Origin: Chrysemys picta bellii
Taxonomy: Eukaryota > Chordata > Testudines > Emydidae
Assembly: GCF_011386835.1 (NCBI RefSeq)
Contig: NC_088792.1
Coordinates: 63,533,287 to 63,597,286, forward strand
Length of the DNA stretch: 64,000 nt
Reading direction: 5' to 3'
Part shown: positions 54,344 to 64,000 of the stretch, piece by piece
Layout of the letters: each line of letters starts with the position of its first letter
How positions within the stretch are numbered: position 1 is the stretch's first letter
The notes under the pieces: generated by a model
Seen by the model: the letters and a program-made list of their open reading frames with translations, nothing else
What the model was told of the DNA's origin: nothing
Databases searched by the model: none
Translations under genes and position numbers: made by a program

Positions 54344-56318
54344 TCAAATGCCTGAACAGCAAATGTAACGTATGTTTCTGGTGATTCCATTTCCCTCTGC
54401 CACTGTTCTCCTACGAACAGTTCTTGTCATAGCATTAACCTCCATAATGGCAACTATTGCATCATCTATCTTCCCAATTTGGTGTTTGATAGGCTTTATC
54501 ACCTCCATTCGACTTTCCCATCGTATGGCACTCAGTGGTTTCAGTGTCAGAGAGGATGTTCCCAGATGTTGCTTCAAAAGTTGCCATTGATGAGTTGATG
54601 CAGAGAAAAATACATCGATGCTTTGAATTACATTAAAAAAATCAGCAGCCTCACTAGAAGCTGATACTGCATCACTGACCACCAAGTTCAATGAATGAGA
54701 ACTGCATGGGACAAAAAAGTTCGAGGGTTTAACTCGGATCTGTGTCTGCACTTCTCTGTTCTTTCCTCCCATGTAGCTACCATTATTGTAGCCCTGACCT
54801 CTCATGTCAGCTATCGCAATTCCCGTATCTTCCAGCTTTTTAAGAAGCACATTTGTCATACCAGCTCCTGTAGTATCATCTATGTCAATAAATTCTATAA
54901 AATGCTCTCTGACAGTTGCCTTTGCAGGGACATTTTCACCAGGTTCTGTTGTTGTTACAAAACGCACCATTAGAGTAATTTATTCCGTATGGCTGTTGTC
55001 AGGTGCGCAGTCAGGAATAACAGAGTAATATCTTGCTGACTTCAGATCTGCCACAATCTTCTGTTTGACTTTTGTTGGCAGTAACTGTATGATCTCATTT
55101 TGAATTGTTTTTCCAAAGTAGTGGTGTGTGTACATTTCCTGGGTGGTGACTCTTCTTAGATGCTCCTGGAGTACAGCATCAAACTCAGCCATCAGCTCCA
55201 CAATTTTAAGGAAGTTTCCATTGTTTGGCACATACAGCTGATCTGAAGTGCCACGCAGTGCTAGGTTTTGGGTAGTAAGCATTGAGCCTTTTCAGAACAT
55301 TTTGCCAGTAAAGAGACTCTGATGCAATCTTCTCTTGATGCTGATCATCTATGGTGGCCTTTAACCTTAGTCTCATCTCAAGCTCTTTCCACCTATGGAA
55401 TGCTTTCTGGTGATTTGCTGCCTTCTCATGGCATGCCAGATTTCTAGCCAGATTTTTCCAGTCCTTTGTTCCTGTAGAACCCAATGTGGCAGGAACATTA
55501 GACTGGAAGAGTTTGCAACAAAAACAATATGCAGCATTCTGGGTTTTTGAGTACATAAGCCATGGACTCTCCACTTTGTCACCATTGGGGATTTCATGCC
55601 AGTAATGTATTGGATGGAAACTTCTATTTTCATTTGTCTTTGGGGAACATGAAGTTTTTCACTTGCTGTGGCCCATGCAGTACAAGAAAGTCCCTCAGGC
55701 TGCTGCTCAAGTGGGTCCCCAGTCTTGGATCATGATACGTATATCTCCATATATTATTATATCTCATAGAACTGGAAGGGACCCTGAAAGGTCATTGAGT
55801 CCAGCCCCCTGCCTTCACTAGCAGGACCAAATACTGATTTTGCCCCCAATCCCTAAGTGGCCCCCTCAAGGATTGAACTTACAACCCTGGGTTTAGCAGG
55901 CCAATGCTCAAACCACTGAGCTATCCCTCACCGCCTCATCTAGACTTAAGGAACTAAACTCAGCAGCAGCTGTTTCTTGCGCCTCCACCACACTCTTCTC
56001 TGATCTACCCTTTTCTTCAGGAATGTGCATGGTTACATCCATTTGAGATGGAGATATGGATGCTGCAGTAGCTGCCAGGTCACCTGCACTCTGACTAACT
56101 GGAAGATCAGGCATCTCCTCACCACTCACATCCTCACTGGGGCCGGAAGGCTCACCGTTAACATTTGTGTCTATGTATCTGAGGAGAGCTCCTTCCTGCT
56201 TAGATAGAAAAGCTTCCTTTGCTTTCTTTCTTTTTCTGAATGCTGCCCCAGAGGGGCGTTTTCTTCTTTCACTCATGACTGCTGTTCTGTGCCAGCTATA
56301 GTGGCTCTCAACACTCAA
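54344..56318 (-). pseudogene. hAT transposase relic (ZMYM1/DUF4371 type)
   Basis: The minus-strand pieces, in order, are as follows. A basic N terminus lies at 56318-55936 (SERRKRPSGAAFRKRKKAKE). A TTF-type zinc finger is at 55574-55300 (SPWLMYSKTQNAAYCFCCKLF, then HEKAANHQKAFHRW). A DUF4371 region is at 55282-54344 (TVREHFIEFIDIDDTTGAG, IADMRGQGYNNGSYM, FVPCSSHSLNLVVSD). The C-terminal dimerisation domain is missing. It is broken by frameshifts, one stop between 54970 and 54980, and a SINE at 55755-55930. This type of hAT protein has often been domesticated as ZMYM-like genes, but here the breaks show a dead transposon within KLHL7 intron 1. Confidence 0.85.
55755..55930 (-). mobile_element. 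tRNA-derived SINE of turtle CryI type
   Basis: On the minus strand it starts GAGGGATAGCTCAGTGG (A box, 55923-55913) and has the B box GTTCAATCC (55878-55870). It then passes into a tail with GGGACC, TTCCAGTTCTATGAGATA and an ATAATAATA end. The tRNA-related head and CR1-like tail are those of cryptodiran turtle SINEs. It lies inside the hAT transposase relic, so it is younger than that element. Confidence 0.82.
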
Positions 56319-56659
56319 TTGAAGGGGACAAATAAGCAGGCTGGTAGCAGGGCCTGAGTGAGGGAAGATATCAGCGTCTTAAGGGCCTAACTGGCTCCTA
56401 CTACTACAGTTGACTGCCTGTTCTCCTCAAGTGGGTTCAGGGAAGCAGCAGGAAACTCCCTGAGAAGCTGGTGTTAATCAGTCCAGGCTCCTGGGGGTGC
56501 TAGAGAGGTACATAAGAGGCGGCTCCTCTCTTTCCCTGCAGCTCCTGCTGCTTTCTTTTATTCCTTCTCACCTTTTCTCCTGCCTTCCTATCCTCAACCT
56601 CAAAGGCACGTGAATCCTAGAATTAAGTTTGCTTTTGTGGAGTTGGTTGGTTGTTTTAA
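56319..56659. other. KLHL7 intron 1; possible hAT 5' flank
   Basis: Upstream of the transposase start; may be its untranslated leader. No terminal repeat found. Confidence 0.35.
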
Positions 56660-57030
56660 ACAGAGTTGGCAGTTTTTTAAAGAGACATTATTAAGGGCAC
56701 ACAAGCAAACTATCCCACTGCATAGGAAAGACAGGAAGTATGGTAAGACACCATGCTAGCTTAACCAGATCAATGACCTGTAACTCAAAAGAGAGTCATA
56801 CAAGAAGTAGAAACTAGATCAAATTACAAAGGATGAATATAAAACACCACCACAAGCATGTAGGGACAAAACTGGAAAGGCCACGGCACAAAACAAGGTT
56901 AAACTAGGTAGAGATATAAAGTGTAACAAGCAAGCATTTTACAAATACATGAGAAGCAAGAGGGAGACCAGGGTTAAGGTAGGCCCATTACTCAGTGAGG
57001 AGGGAAAGACAATTACAGAAATTCATTCTG
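56660..57030 (+). mobile_element. CR1 LINE fragment in KLHL7 intron 1
   Basis: The sequence follows the CR1 endonuclease-RT spacer: 'agagacattattaagggcacac', 'caccatgctagcttaaccagatc', 'acaaatacatgagaagcaag' and 'aggcccattactcagtg'. Old and without an open frame. Confidence 0.65.
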
Positions 57031-57074
57031 TAGAGTGCCATTCACTCACAGCACCAATTTGAAGCCACTGAATG

Positions 57075-57205
57075 GTGCTATCCCTTGTCTGTAAGCAATT
57101 TGAGGCAGGGAACATCTTCTCAATACATGTACATACAGTGCCTAGCACAATGAGGTCTCAATTCTTGATTGAGGCTTCTAGTTGCTGCCACAACACAAAA
57201 CAATT
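57075..57205 (+). repeat. SINE-like repeat (MIR/L2-type tail)
   Basis: The phrase 'aatttgaggcagggaacatctt', then 'acatacagtgcctagcacaatgagg' with an 'ttaataat' end, matches the unit at 37872-38005. Confidence 0.6.
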
Positions 57206-58439
57206 AATAATGTGTTGGCATATGGGTGCATGGTGCTTTATTATAGCAGAGCACCAGCACCACTGTAGTTAAGATTGAACGTCACTTTCAGGTCTAAGGC
57301 TGACTCATCAAAGTGTGTTAAAATCTGCATGCTTACTCAGATTATCTTGAGATTTTCAGTGACACACAAGGGTGCTGGGTAATGTTAGTAGACCAAGTTA
57401 GAAGTCATCTGAGAAAAGTGTTCCTTAGATGTAGCTCCTCTCCCCCCCCGCCCCCCATCCCCCCAAAAATACAAGGGCTTGGGTTTGGAGCAGTTTTTTT
57501 TTAAGACCAAATTTGGTCTTTATTGCTTAAGTATTTTTAGCTATAGGTGTGCAAAGAGACTTTTTCTGGTGTACACTTGTTACTCAACTGTTTGTTTGTT
57601 TGGTTTTTTAACATATGCATTATTTTTATGAATCTGTTATTGTAGCTGTAGGTGCTTCTGATCTGTGTTATTTCCTGAGTGAATCAAAAACTACTAAAAG
57701 AGCATTTAGGGATCTGACTGAAACTCAAATAATCGGATATTTAAACTATCATTCTGTTTTCCCTATCTAGTTCTGACTATGCACACCTCCTTCCCACTCT
57801 ATTAATGGGTTGTTTTGGTTTAACTTTTTTGCAATAAGGGAACTTCATGTACCTCAGAATGAAGTTCTAATGCTAGACAGCAATATTAGTGAATTCAATA
57901 AGAACCTGATGCTATATGTCCTCGGATCCCTGACACAAGTCAGTGTTCATGTTCTTAAAGTCAGTCTTAAAGGAATGCCAACTTTAATTCTATTAATTTA
58001 TATATATTCCACCCCCACACACTATTCTTGCTCCAACAATTTTTCTAGTTTTACAGGTGCTTGCTCTTCCAGTCGCTGTGTGAAAGATCACACAAATGGG
58101 AAAAACTGTCTGACTAGACATTTAGTGCTGTCAAAATATACCAGGTAACCAAACTGAGTAAACAGAAAATTCTCAGAACAGTGATCTTACATGTTACTTA
58201 GACAATGACAGGTAAAAAATCATTTCTTTGTGGAAACTTTTAAACTGACAACTGTCCCTTTAACTTGCATATTTTTGAGATGATGCTTGGGTGATCTATT
58301 TGTCTCCAATACAAAGGTGCATTATTGTCTTGTTAAACAGGGTAAACCAAGATTGATATGTAAGCCTTAACTTTGATCATCCCTTCACCTTTGTTTGGCG
58401 TATCTAAACTACTAATTGTTCTTCTGTTTTTTACCTTAC
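57206..58439. other. KLHL7 intron 1, nothing recognised
   Basis: AT-rich intronic sequence. The plus-strand ORF near 57810-58148 has no domain I recognise. Confidence 0.45.
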
Positions 58440-58996
58440 CATTATGAGAACGAATGGATATAAACTGGCAGTGGGGAAGTTTAGGCTTGAAATTAGACGA
58501 AGGTTTCTGACCATCAGAGGGGTAAAATATTGGAACGGCCTTCCGAGGGAAACGGTGGGGGCAAGGAACCTGTCTGGTTTTAAGATTAAATTAGATAAGT
58601 TTATGGAGGGAATGGTTTAATGGTAAAACATATTAGCTGAGGAATACCGAGCAATAGCAGGTAAATAGTATAATGGCTAACAAGGGTCAGGCTGGAGACT
58701 CTTGCCTACATGCTCAGGGTCTTACTGATCGCCATATTTGGGGTCGGGAAGGAATTTTCCTCCAGGGTAGATTGGCTGAGGCCCTGGAGGTTTTTCGCCT
58801 TCCTCCGCAGCATGGGGCAGGGATCACTAGCAGGAGGGTTCTCTGCCAATTGAAGTCACCAAGACACAGGATTTGGGGACTTCATCAGCAGAGTCAAGGG
58901 AAGGGTAGGGACGGTTTTGTGGCCTGCAGCATGCAGGGGGTCAGACCAGATGATCATAAGGTCCCTTCTGACCTTAAAGTCTATGAGTCTATGATG
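58440..58996 (+). mobile_element. CR1 LINE 3' fragment in KLHL7 intron 1
   Basis: The order 'aggtttctgaccatcagagg', 'attggaacggccttccgagg', 'gtcagaccagatgatcataa' and the final 'tctatgagtctatgat' is the CR1 3' end in sense orientation, with the terminal short tandem repeats preserved. It ends about 110 bp before exon 2. Confidence 0.85.
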
Positions 58997-59103
58997 AGCC
59001 CGCTAGCCGGAGAGCAGAGAAAGCAATGGATTTCTGAAAACCTCTTTTAAGATAATATTCTTGTGTGTATTTCTCACAAAGTTGATCTTTACTTTTTTAT
59101 TAG

Positions 59104-59206
59104 AAAACTCTCTGTGATGTCATTCTCATGGTACAGGAAAGAAAGATCCCAGCTCATCGTGTTGTGCTTGCTTCAGCCAGTCACTTTTTTAACTTGATGT
59201 TTACTA
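59104..59206 (+). CDS. KLHL7: KLHL7 exon 2 (BTB domain)
   Basis: A 103-bp exon between an AG at 59102-59103 and a GTAAGT donor at 59207. It encodes [19 protein letters not shown] and then [15 protein letters not shown], the first half of the BTB/POZ fold that mediates dimerisation and CUL3 binding. It joins exon 1 in phase 0 and leaves phase 1. Compared with the mammalian protein, as I remember it, only about one residue differs. The flanking intron holds CR1 and hAT derivatives, but the splice sites are intact. Confidence 0.96.
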
Positions 59207-59446
59207 GTAAGTCTTCTCAAAATTGGCTTATTTTAATGTTTTTAATATTTAAAATAAAAAGGTTAACAACTTTTTGCCAGGGGTCTCTGAAGAAGATAAT
59301 AGAGACTGGCTCTTAAACAGTCGGAGGGAAAGCTCTTGTACTTTCCTCTCTCCTTAATTTCTCTCCTTCCCCCATGCAGCGCTGCTTTTTACCCTTTTTA
59401 TCTTCTCTTATTAAAGTCAGTGGGGCTACTCATGTGATTAAGTATC

Positions 59447-60016
59447 TTCCTGTGGAACTCCTTGCCAGAGGATGTTGTGAAGGCCAAAACTATAACAGGG
59501 TTCAAAAGAGAGCTAGGTACGTTCATGGAGAATAGTGGCCAATGGCCAGTGCCCCAGAGGGAATGAACAGAACAGGTAATCATCAAGTGATCCATTCCCT
59601 GTCTTCTGTTCCCACCTTCTGGCAAACAGAGGCTAGGGACACCATCCCTGCTCATCCTGCCTAATAGCCATTGATGGACCTATCCTCCATGAATTTATCT
59701 AGTTCTTTTTTGAACCCTGTTATAGTCTTGTCCTTCACAGCATCCTCTGGCAAAGAGTTTCACAGGTTGACTGTGCGTTGTGTGAAGAAATACTTCCTTT
59801 TGTTTGTTTTAAACCTGCTACCTTTTAATTTCATTTGGTCATTCCTAGTTCTTGTGTTTTATAGACCTCTATCATATTCCTCCCCTTCCCTCCCCCCCCA
59901 CCCCCTGGTTGTCTCTTTTCCAAGCTGAAAAGTTCCAGTCTTATTAATCTCTCCTCATACGGAAGCTGTTCCATACCCCAATCATTTTTGTAAAATTTTG
60001 GAGCCTGCAAGTCCAC
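59447..60016 (-). mobile_element. CR1 fragment with inverted head in KLHL7 intron 2
   Basis: From about 59530 to 60000 the sequence is antisense CR1: 'ttcccaccttctggcaaacagaggctaggg', 'tgaagaaatacttccttttg' and 'ttaatctctcctcatacggaagc'. The part at 59447-59530 is sense CR1 and is the inverted repeat of about 59670-59760, so a short head-to-head junction exists. This resembles a 5'-inverted LINE insertion. It includes a C-rich tract near 59890. Confidence 0.75.
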
Positions 60017-60019
60017 TCA

Positions 60020-61302
60020 GTCCTACTTCTTGTTCAGCCAACCACTCAGACAAACAAGTTTGTTTACATTTGCAGGAGATAATGCTGCCTGCTTCTTGTT
60101 TACAATGTCACCTGAAAGTGAGGACAAGCATTCTCATGGCATTGTTGTAGCTGGTGTCGCAAGATATTTACAAGCCAAATGCGCTAAAGATTTGTATGTC
60201 CCTTCATGCTTCAACCACCATTCCAGGGGACATGCGTCCATGCTGATGACAGCTTCTGCTCGATAACAATCCAAAGCATTGTGGACCGACACATGTTCGT
60301 TTTCATCATCTGAGTCAGATACCACCAGCAGAAGGTTGATTTTCTTTTTTGGTGGTTCAGATTCTGTAGTTTCCGCATTGCAGCATTGCTCTTTTCAGAC
60401 TTCTGAAAGCATGCTCCACGCCTCGTCCCTCTCAGATTTTGGAAGGCACTTCAGATTCTTAAACCTTGGGTAAAGGGCTGTAGCTATCTTTAGAAACCTC
60501 ACATTGGTTCCTTCTTTGTGTTTGTGAAATCTGCAGTGAAGGTGTTCTTAAAATTAACAACATGTGCTGGCTCATAATCTGAGACTGCTATAACATGAAC
60601 TATATGGCAGAATGTGGGTAAACAGAGCAGGGGACATACAATTCTCCTCCAAGGAATTCAGTCACAAATTTAATTTACACATTTTTTTTTAACGAGCGTC
60701 ATCAGCATGGAAGTATGTCCTCTGGAATGGTGGCCAAAGCATGAAGAGGCATATGAATCTTGAGTGCATTTGGCTTGTAAATATCTTGAAATGCTGGCTA
60801 CAAAAGTGCCATGCAAATGCCTGTTCTCACTTTCAGGTGACATTGTAAATAAGAAGAGGGCAGCATTATCTCCTGTAAATGTAAACAAGCTTGTTTATTT
60901 TAGGGATTGGCTGAACAAGAAGTAGGTCTGAGAGGACTTGTAGGCTCTGAAGTTTTACATTGTTTTGATTTTGAGTGCAATTATGTAACAACAAAGAAAT
61001 CTACATTTGTAATTTGCACTTTCACAACAAAGAGATTGCACTACAGTACTTGTATGAGGTGAATTGAAAAATACTATTTATTTTATTTGTACACTGCAAA
61101 TATTTGTAATAAAAATAATACACACTTTGATTTCAGTTACAACACAGACTACAATATGAAAATGTAGAAGAACATCCAAAATATTTAATAAATTTCAATT
61201 GGTAGTCTATTGTTTACCAGTGTAATTAAAACTGCGATTAATTACGATTAATTTATTTTGAGTTAATCGTGTGACTTAACTGCGATTAATCGACAGCCCT
61301 AG
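60020..61302. mobile_element. Fold-back hAT derivative in KLHL7 intron 2
   Basis: A ~210-bp stretch at about 60040-60250 is repeated in reverse at about 60690-60900. Both encode, on opposite strands, the hAT C-terminal dimerisation region. The minus strand of the left arm reads MDACPLEWWLKHEGTYKS, and LACKYLATPATTMP follows. Between them lies further minus-strand transposase sequence (60280-60560, SDSDDENEHV). The right end is a terminal repeat reading GCGATTAATCGACAGCCCTA at 61283-61302. The corresponding left end is missing, so the copy is truncated where it meets CR1. Confidence 0.75.
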
Positions 61303-61587
61303 TTCTTATGTTCTTAAATGTGAGTAGAACTTACAAAAGTGAAGTTATTATTGGAATATTAATAATAAACTTTTATATTATGATAAAGTATAAATTAATT
61401 TTGTTTCTATTTAAATAGTTCCTATGTGTGAATATTTAGGTTCTGGGAATGCTGGTTTTGTTTTGTTTTTGTTTTAAGGTTTTCCCCTTGGCATAGTTGC
61501 TTTACTGCTGATTTTTGTGACTGGTAGAAAAATAACTGCTCAGAGAATGATAGACTGATGTAGTTCTATTGTTACTTTTCATTGCAG

Positions 61588-61681
61588 CAAATATGCTTGA
61601 ATCAAAGTCCTTTGAAGTGGAGCTAAAAGATGCAGAGCCTGACATTATTGAACAGCTTGTGGAGTTTGCTTATACTGCAAG
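61588..61681 (+). CDS. KLHL7: KLHL7 exon 3 (BTB domain)
   Basis: A 94-bp exon after TTGCAG (61582-61587) and before GTAGCT (61682). It completes the split Thr codon and encodes NMLESKSFEVELKDAEPDI and then IEQLVEFAYTA, the centre of the BTB fold. It enters in phase 1 and leaves in phase 2 with AG of an Arg codon. There are no frame disruptions. Confidence 0.96.
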
Positions 61682-63035
61682 GTAGCTTGTTGTTTAAAAA
61701 TTTGTCATTTTTGCCACAAAGTTTAAAGCTTAGTATACTATTTATAAATGATAAAATCTCAAAGAAAAAAAAAAGCGTGTGTAGTTCAGCGACTTGTTAC
61801 TATTTATAGCTCCTTATTTAAGTCTTCCTTAAAATTTGTTAACATTGGTAAAGTTTTTTCTCTGTACCATAGTCATTCAAATAGTTATTCCAACTAAAAT
61901 ATTAATAATGTATGCCTTGATCCTGAAAACACTTAAACTTGTATCTTAAATGGGACTACGTGTGTGTACATGTACAGTAGGAGCTAGGAGTATGATTTCC
62001 CCTGCTCATGTAAACATATTTACGCTAGCTCTCATCTAAGCTGTGTCAAGTACAAGCTGAGTCGAGCTAGAGAAGTACGTGTACGTGAGCTTAGAATGAC
62101 ACCCCTAGTTCCATGTGTGGATATAGCTTAAGTGTGTATAGTTGAACTCTAATGTGCTCGTGTGATGAGGGCCATAGTGATGTAACTTAATAAAACAGGG
62201 TTTCTGTTGTTCCAGGTTAGGAACTTTTTAAAAAAAAAAATTGAATATATAATTGGCAAGTTTTTGCATTTGTTTCTAAATAAACATTCCCAAGTGCTTA
62301 AATGTGCTGTTTGCATTGCTACATGGAGTCTCTAAACATCGGTCTGACAGCACCTAAAACTGATAGATACAAATATCAGTGAAAGAGATACCAAAGGCTC
62401 GGATCCTGCAAGCTGCTGTCTGTGGGCAGGGACTTGCATATGCCCCTGTTAACATCAATGGAGCTCTACATGGGCGCTGGTCACCAGAGTCTGCATATGC
62501 AGAATAGCTTGCAGGACTGGGGCAAATGTTTCTAGGAAGATTAGATGGGTACTTCTGTAAACTTCATAACAATATTTCTTTTCTCTTCTGCTTTTAAATA
62601 GTACTTCAGTCACCTGGAATGTTTATATTGAACTTATTTGGGCTAAAAGGACTGTGGGGTGACACTTGACGAAGAGATGGTTGGTCCGTTCCTTCAATCT
62701 GCTACCACTTGTATAAGGGCTAATTATACAAATGAGGGTTGCAAGATCAGGCCCCTACAAATGTCCAGAGGTTAAGAATCATCCTTTAGAATTAAGGACC
62801 AGTGATTCCAACCTGTCTTTATTTGCTTATTGTTATGCTTACATACATTATTAGGGGAGGGCAGGAAAGGACCCAAAGAAAGAATACATCTCACCCTTAA
62901 ATGTAAGGTAAAGCTGGCTGGGAAAGAGTGGGGAAATAATTTTGCAGATGTTTTTGTGTAACTTTGTTTAAATGTTTCAAACACCAGTAGCTTGGTAGTT
63001 TGTGTTGCTCATTTTGTACTAAATGTGTTTTGCAG
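61682..63035. other. KLHL7 intron 3
   Basis: Mostly unique sequence. The only element I can outline is the MITE at 62399-62521; a decayed repeat may also lie at about 61920-62120. Confidence 0.6.
62399..62521. repeat. Short palindromic MITE
   Basis: The ends CGGATCCTGCAAGCTGCT and AATAGCTTGCAGGACTGGGG are inverted complements with a few mismatches. The centre has 'acatcaatggagctctacatggg', typical of an old amniote MITE family. Confidence 0.6.
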
Positions 63036-63160
63036 AATTTCCGTTAATAGCAATAACGTCCAGTCTTTACTAGATGCAGCAAACCAATATCAAATAGAAC
63101 CTGTGAAAAAAATGTGTGTGGATTTTTTGAAAGAGCAAGTGGATGCTTCAAACTGTCTTG
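63036..63160 (+). CDS. KLHL7: KLHL7 exon 4 (end of BTB, start of linker/BACK)
   Basis: A 125-bp exon after TTTTGCAG and before GTAAGT at 63161. With the AG from exon 3 it reads R-ISVNSNNVQSLLDAANQYQ and then IEPVKKMCVDFLKEQV and DASNCL, the last BTB helices and the start of the linker to the BACK domain. It leaves phase 1. It is the last KLHL7 exon in the window. Confidence 0.96.
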
Positions 63161-63636
63161 GTAAGTGATTATTTAACACAGATGCATCATTTTAAAGGTA
63201 TTCTTTGAAAAATGCCAATGAATGTTTGGAGCTGGGTGTTTTTCTTTTTAAAAGACAACAGAATTTGCACAAATCAAGTATATATCATTCAATGTCATAA
63301 ACTTTTGAGACTTTACTTGGAAACTTATGAACTGTATAATATTACTAAAAACTTATCCCACCTAGATCAACTCAAGTTTCAGAGCAGCTTCTACAAACAA
63401 TATTTCTTATAAGAGGTTCCGTGGATTTAAGTATAGGATCCTGTTTAACAGAAATGAAGATTATAGTGTCATGTTCTTGACACTTTTTAAGGAACTGATG
63501 TTGTTTTCATTATAAACTGAGGTCCCAATTCTACAACTAGCTTTGCCTGTGAAGAGACCCATTAACCTGATCCAATTATGGGCTTGCACAGGATTGGGAA
63601 CAAAAAATGGAATAGCATTATATTGTGATAGAAGTA
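63161..63636. other. KLHL7 intron 4, nothing recognised
   Basis: Intronic sequence with no repeat ends seen. The intron continues past the MITE to the end of the window. Confidence 0.6.
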
Positions 63637-63808
63637 CACCTCTACCCCGATATAACGCTGTCCTCAGGAGCCAAAATTTTTTACTGCGTTATAGGTGAAA
63701 CCGCGTTATATCGAACTTGCTTTGATCCGCCGGAGCGCGCAGCCCTGCCCCCCCCAGAGCACTGCTTATTCGGGTTATATCGAGTCGCGTTATATCGGGG
63801 TAGAGGTG
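63637..63808. mobile_element. Tc1/mariner-type MITE, 172 bp
   Basis: Perfect 20-plus-bp inverted termini: CACCTCTACCCCGATATAAC at the left and its exact complement at the right. TA dinucleotides flank both ends (63635-63636 and 63809-63810). The perfect termini suggest a recent insertion in KLHL7 intron 4. Confidence 0.9.
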
Positions 63809-64000
63809 TATTTCTTTCCCTCCTTTCCACTGAGATAAATCCATAAATTGGTGTTTGCCTCCAGTTTCAGAAGAAGAGAAGCACTTAGTTCTTTCAGCTT
63901 GACTTGCAGATGAGTTATGGGTGCTATAGGTAAAACTGTGTGCTATGTAAGTAATAAAAATACCACCATTTCAGAGATACTTATTCCATTGGCGTGTATG

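Noticed and set aside
58673..59050. 125-aa plus-strand ORF just before KLHL7 exon 2
   Set aside because: It is the 3' untranslated part of a CR1 LINE read by chance.
1..64000. CRISPR arrays, operons, tRNA or rRNA genes
   Set aside because: No regularly spaced direct repeats, no functional tRNA cloverleaf (only SINE heads) and no rRNA-like sequence. The window is vertebrate nuclear DNA.

Overview
The window is vertebrate nuclear DNA, most likely from a cryptodiran turtle. It contains a tRNA-derived SINE of the CryI type joined to a CR1-like tail, many CR1 LINE fragments, DIRS tyrosine-recombinase retrotransposons, Penelope-like elements (PLEs), hAT and Tc1/mariner MITEs and several solo LTRs. 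This mix is typical of turtles. The species call is an inference from repeat content. There is no operon-like or prokaryotic organisation, and nearly all open reading frames are chance frames or decayed transposon genes.

One host gene can be read with confidence: the 5' part of KLHL7 (plus strand). Its CpG-island promoter is at about 49560-50299, and four coding exons lie at 50300-50419, 59104-59206, 61588-61681 and 63036-63160. They join in phase and encode the N-terminal tail and the BTB/POZ domain, running toward the BACK domain. The gene continues past the right edge. A second CpG island at about 1690-2460 carries a minus-strand GTAAGT donor. It is best explained as the promoter and untranslated first exon of the leftward neighbour HYCC1 (FAM126A), because the two genes lie head to head in other amniotes. 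The roughly 47 kb between the two islands is intergenic and repeat-rich.

Layout. 1-2460: HYCC1 intron 1 and promoter (inferred). 2460-11290: unique sequence with a solo LTR that has a 5-bp target duplication and three hAT MITEs. 11298-17488: nearly full-length DIRS element on the minus strand with inverted termini, an internal complementary region, and gag, RT-RNase H and recombinase frames broken by a few lesions. 17999-18821: another solo LTR. 22620-29341: an older plus-strand DIRS copy interrupted by a hAT MITE and by an LTR that itself holds another hAT MITE. 29660-34860: decayed minus-strand LINE with CCHC gag, AP-endonuclease, RT and RNase H (I/Nimb-like), cut by a PLE and two MITEs. 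35210-37515: CR1, I-like LINE and PLE scraps. 40373-41050: fold-back SINE-like element split by a hAT MITE. 42491-49176: two LTRs and two further MITEs. 49560-64000: KLHL7, with introns holding a PLE whose RT and GIY-YIG domains are separated by one frameshift in a C7 run, a ZMYM1-like hAT transposase relic with a SINE inside it, CR1 fragments and a fold-back hAT derivative.

I found no new gene system. The points most worth following are the PLE insertions (palindromic architecture, 12-bp target duplications in all three, hammerhead-like cores), the RNase H-bearing I-like LINE, the two Trp-to-amber changes in the DIRS copy, and the insertion order that the nested target duplications establish.
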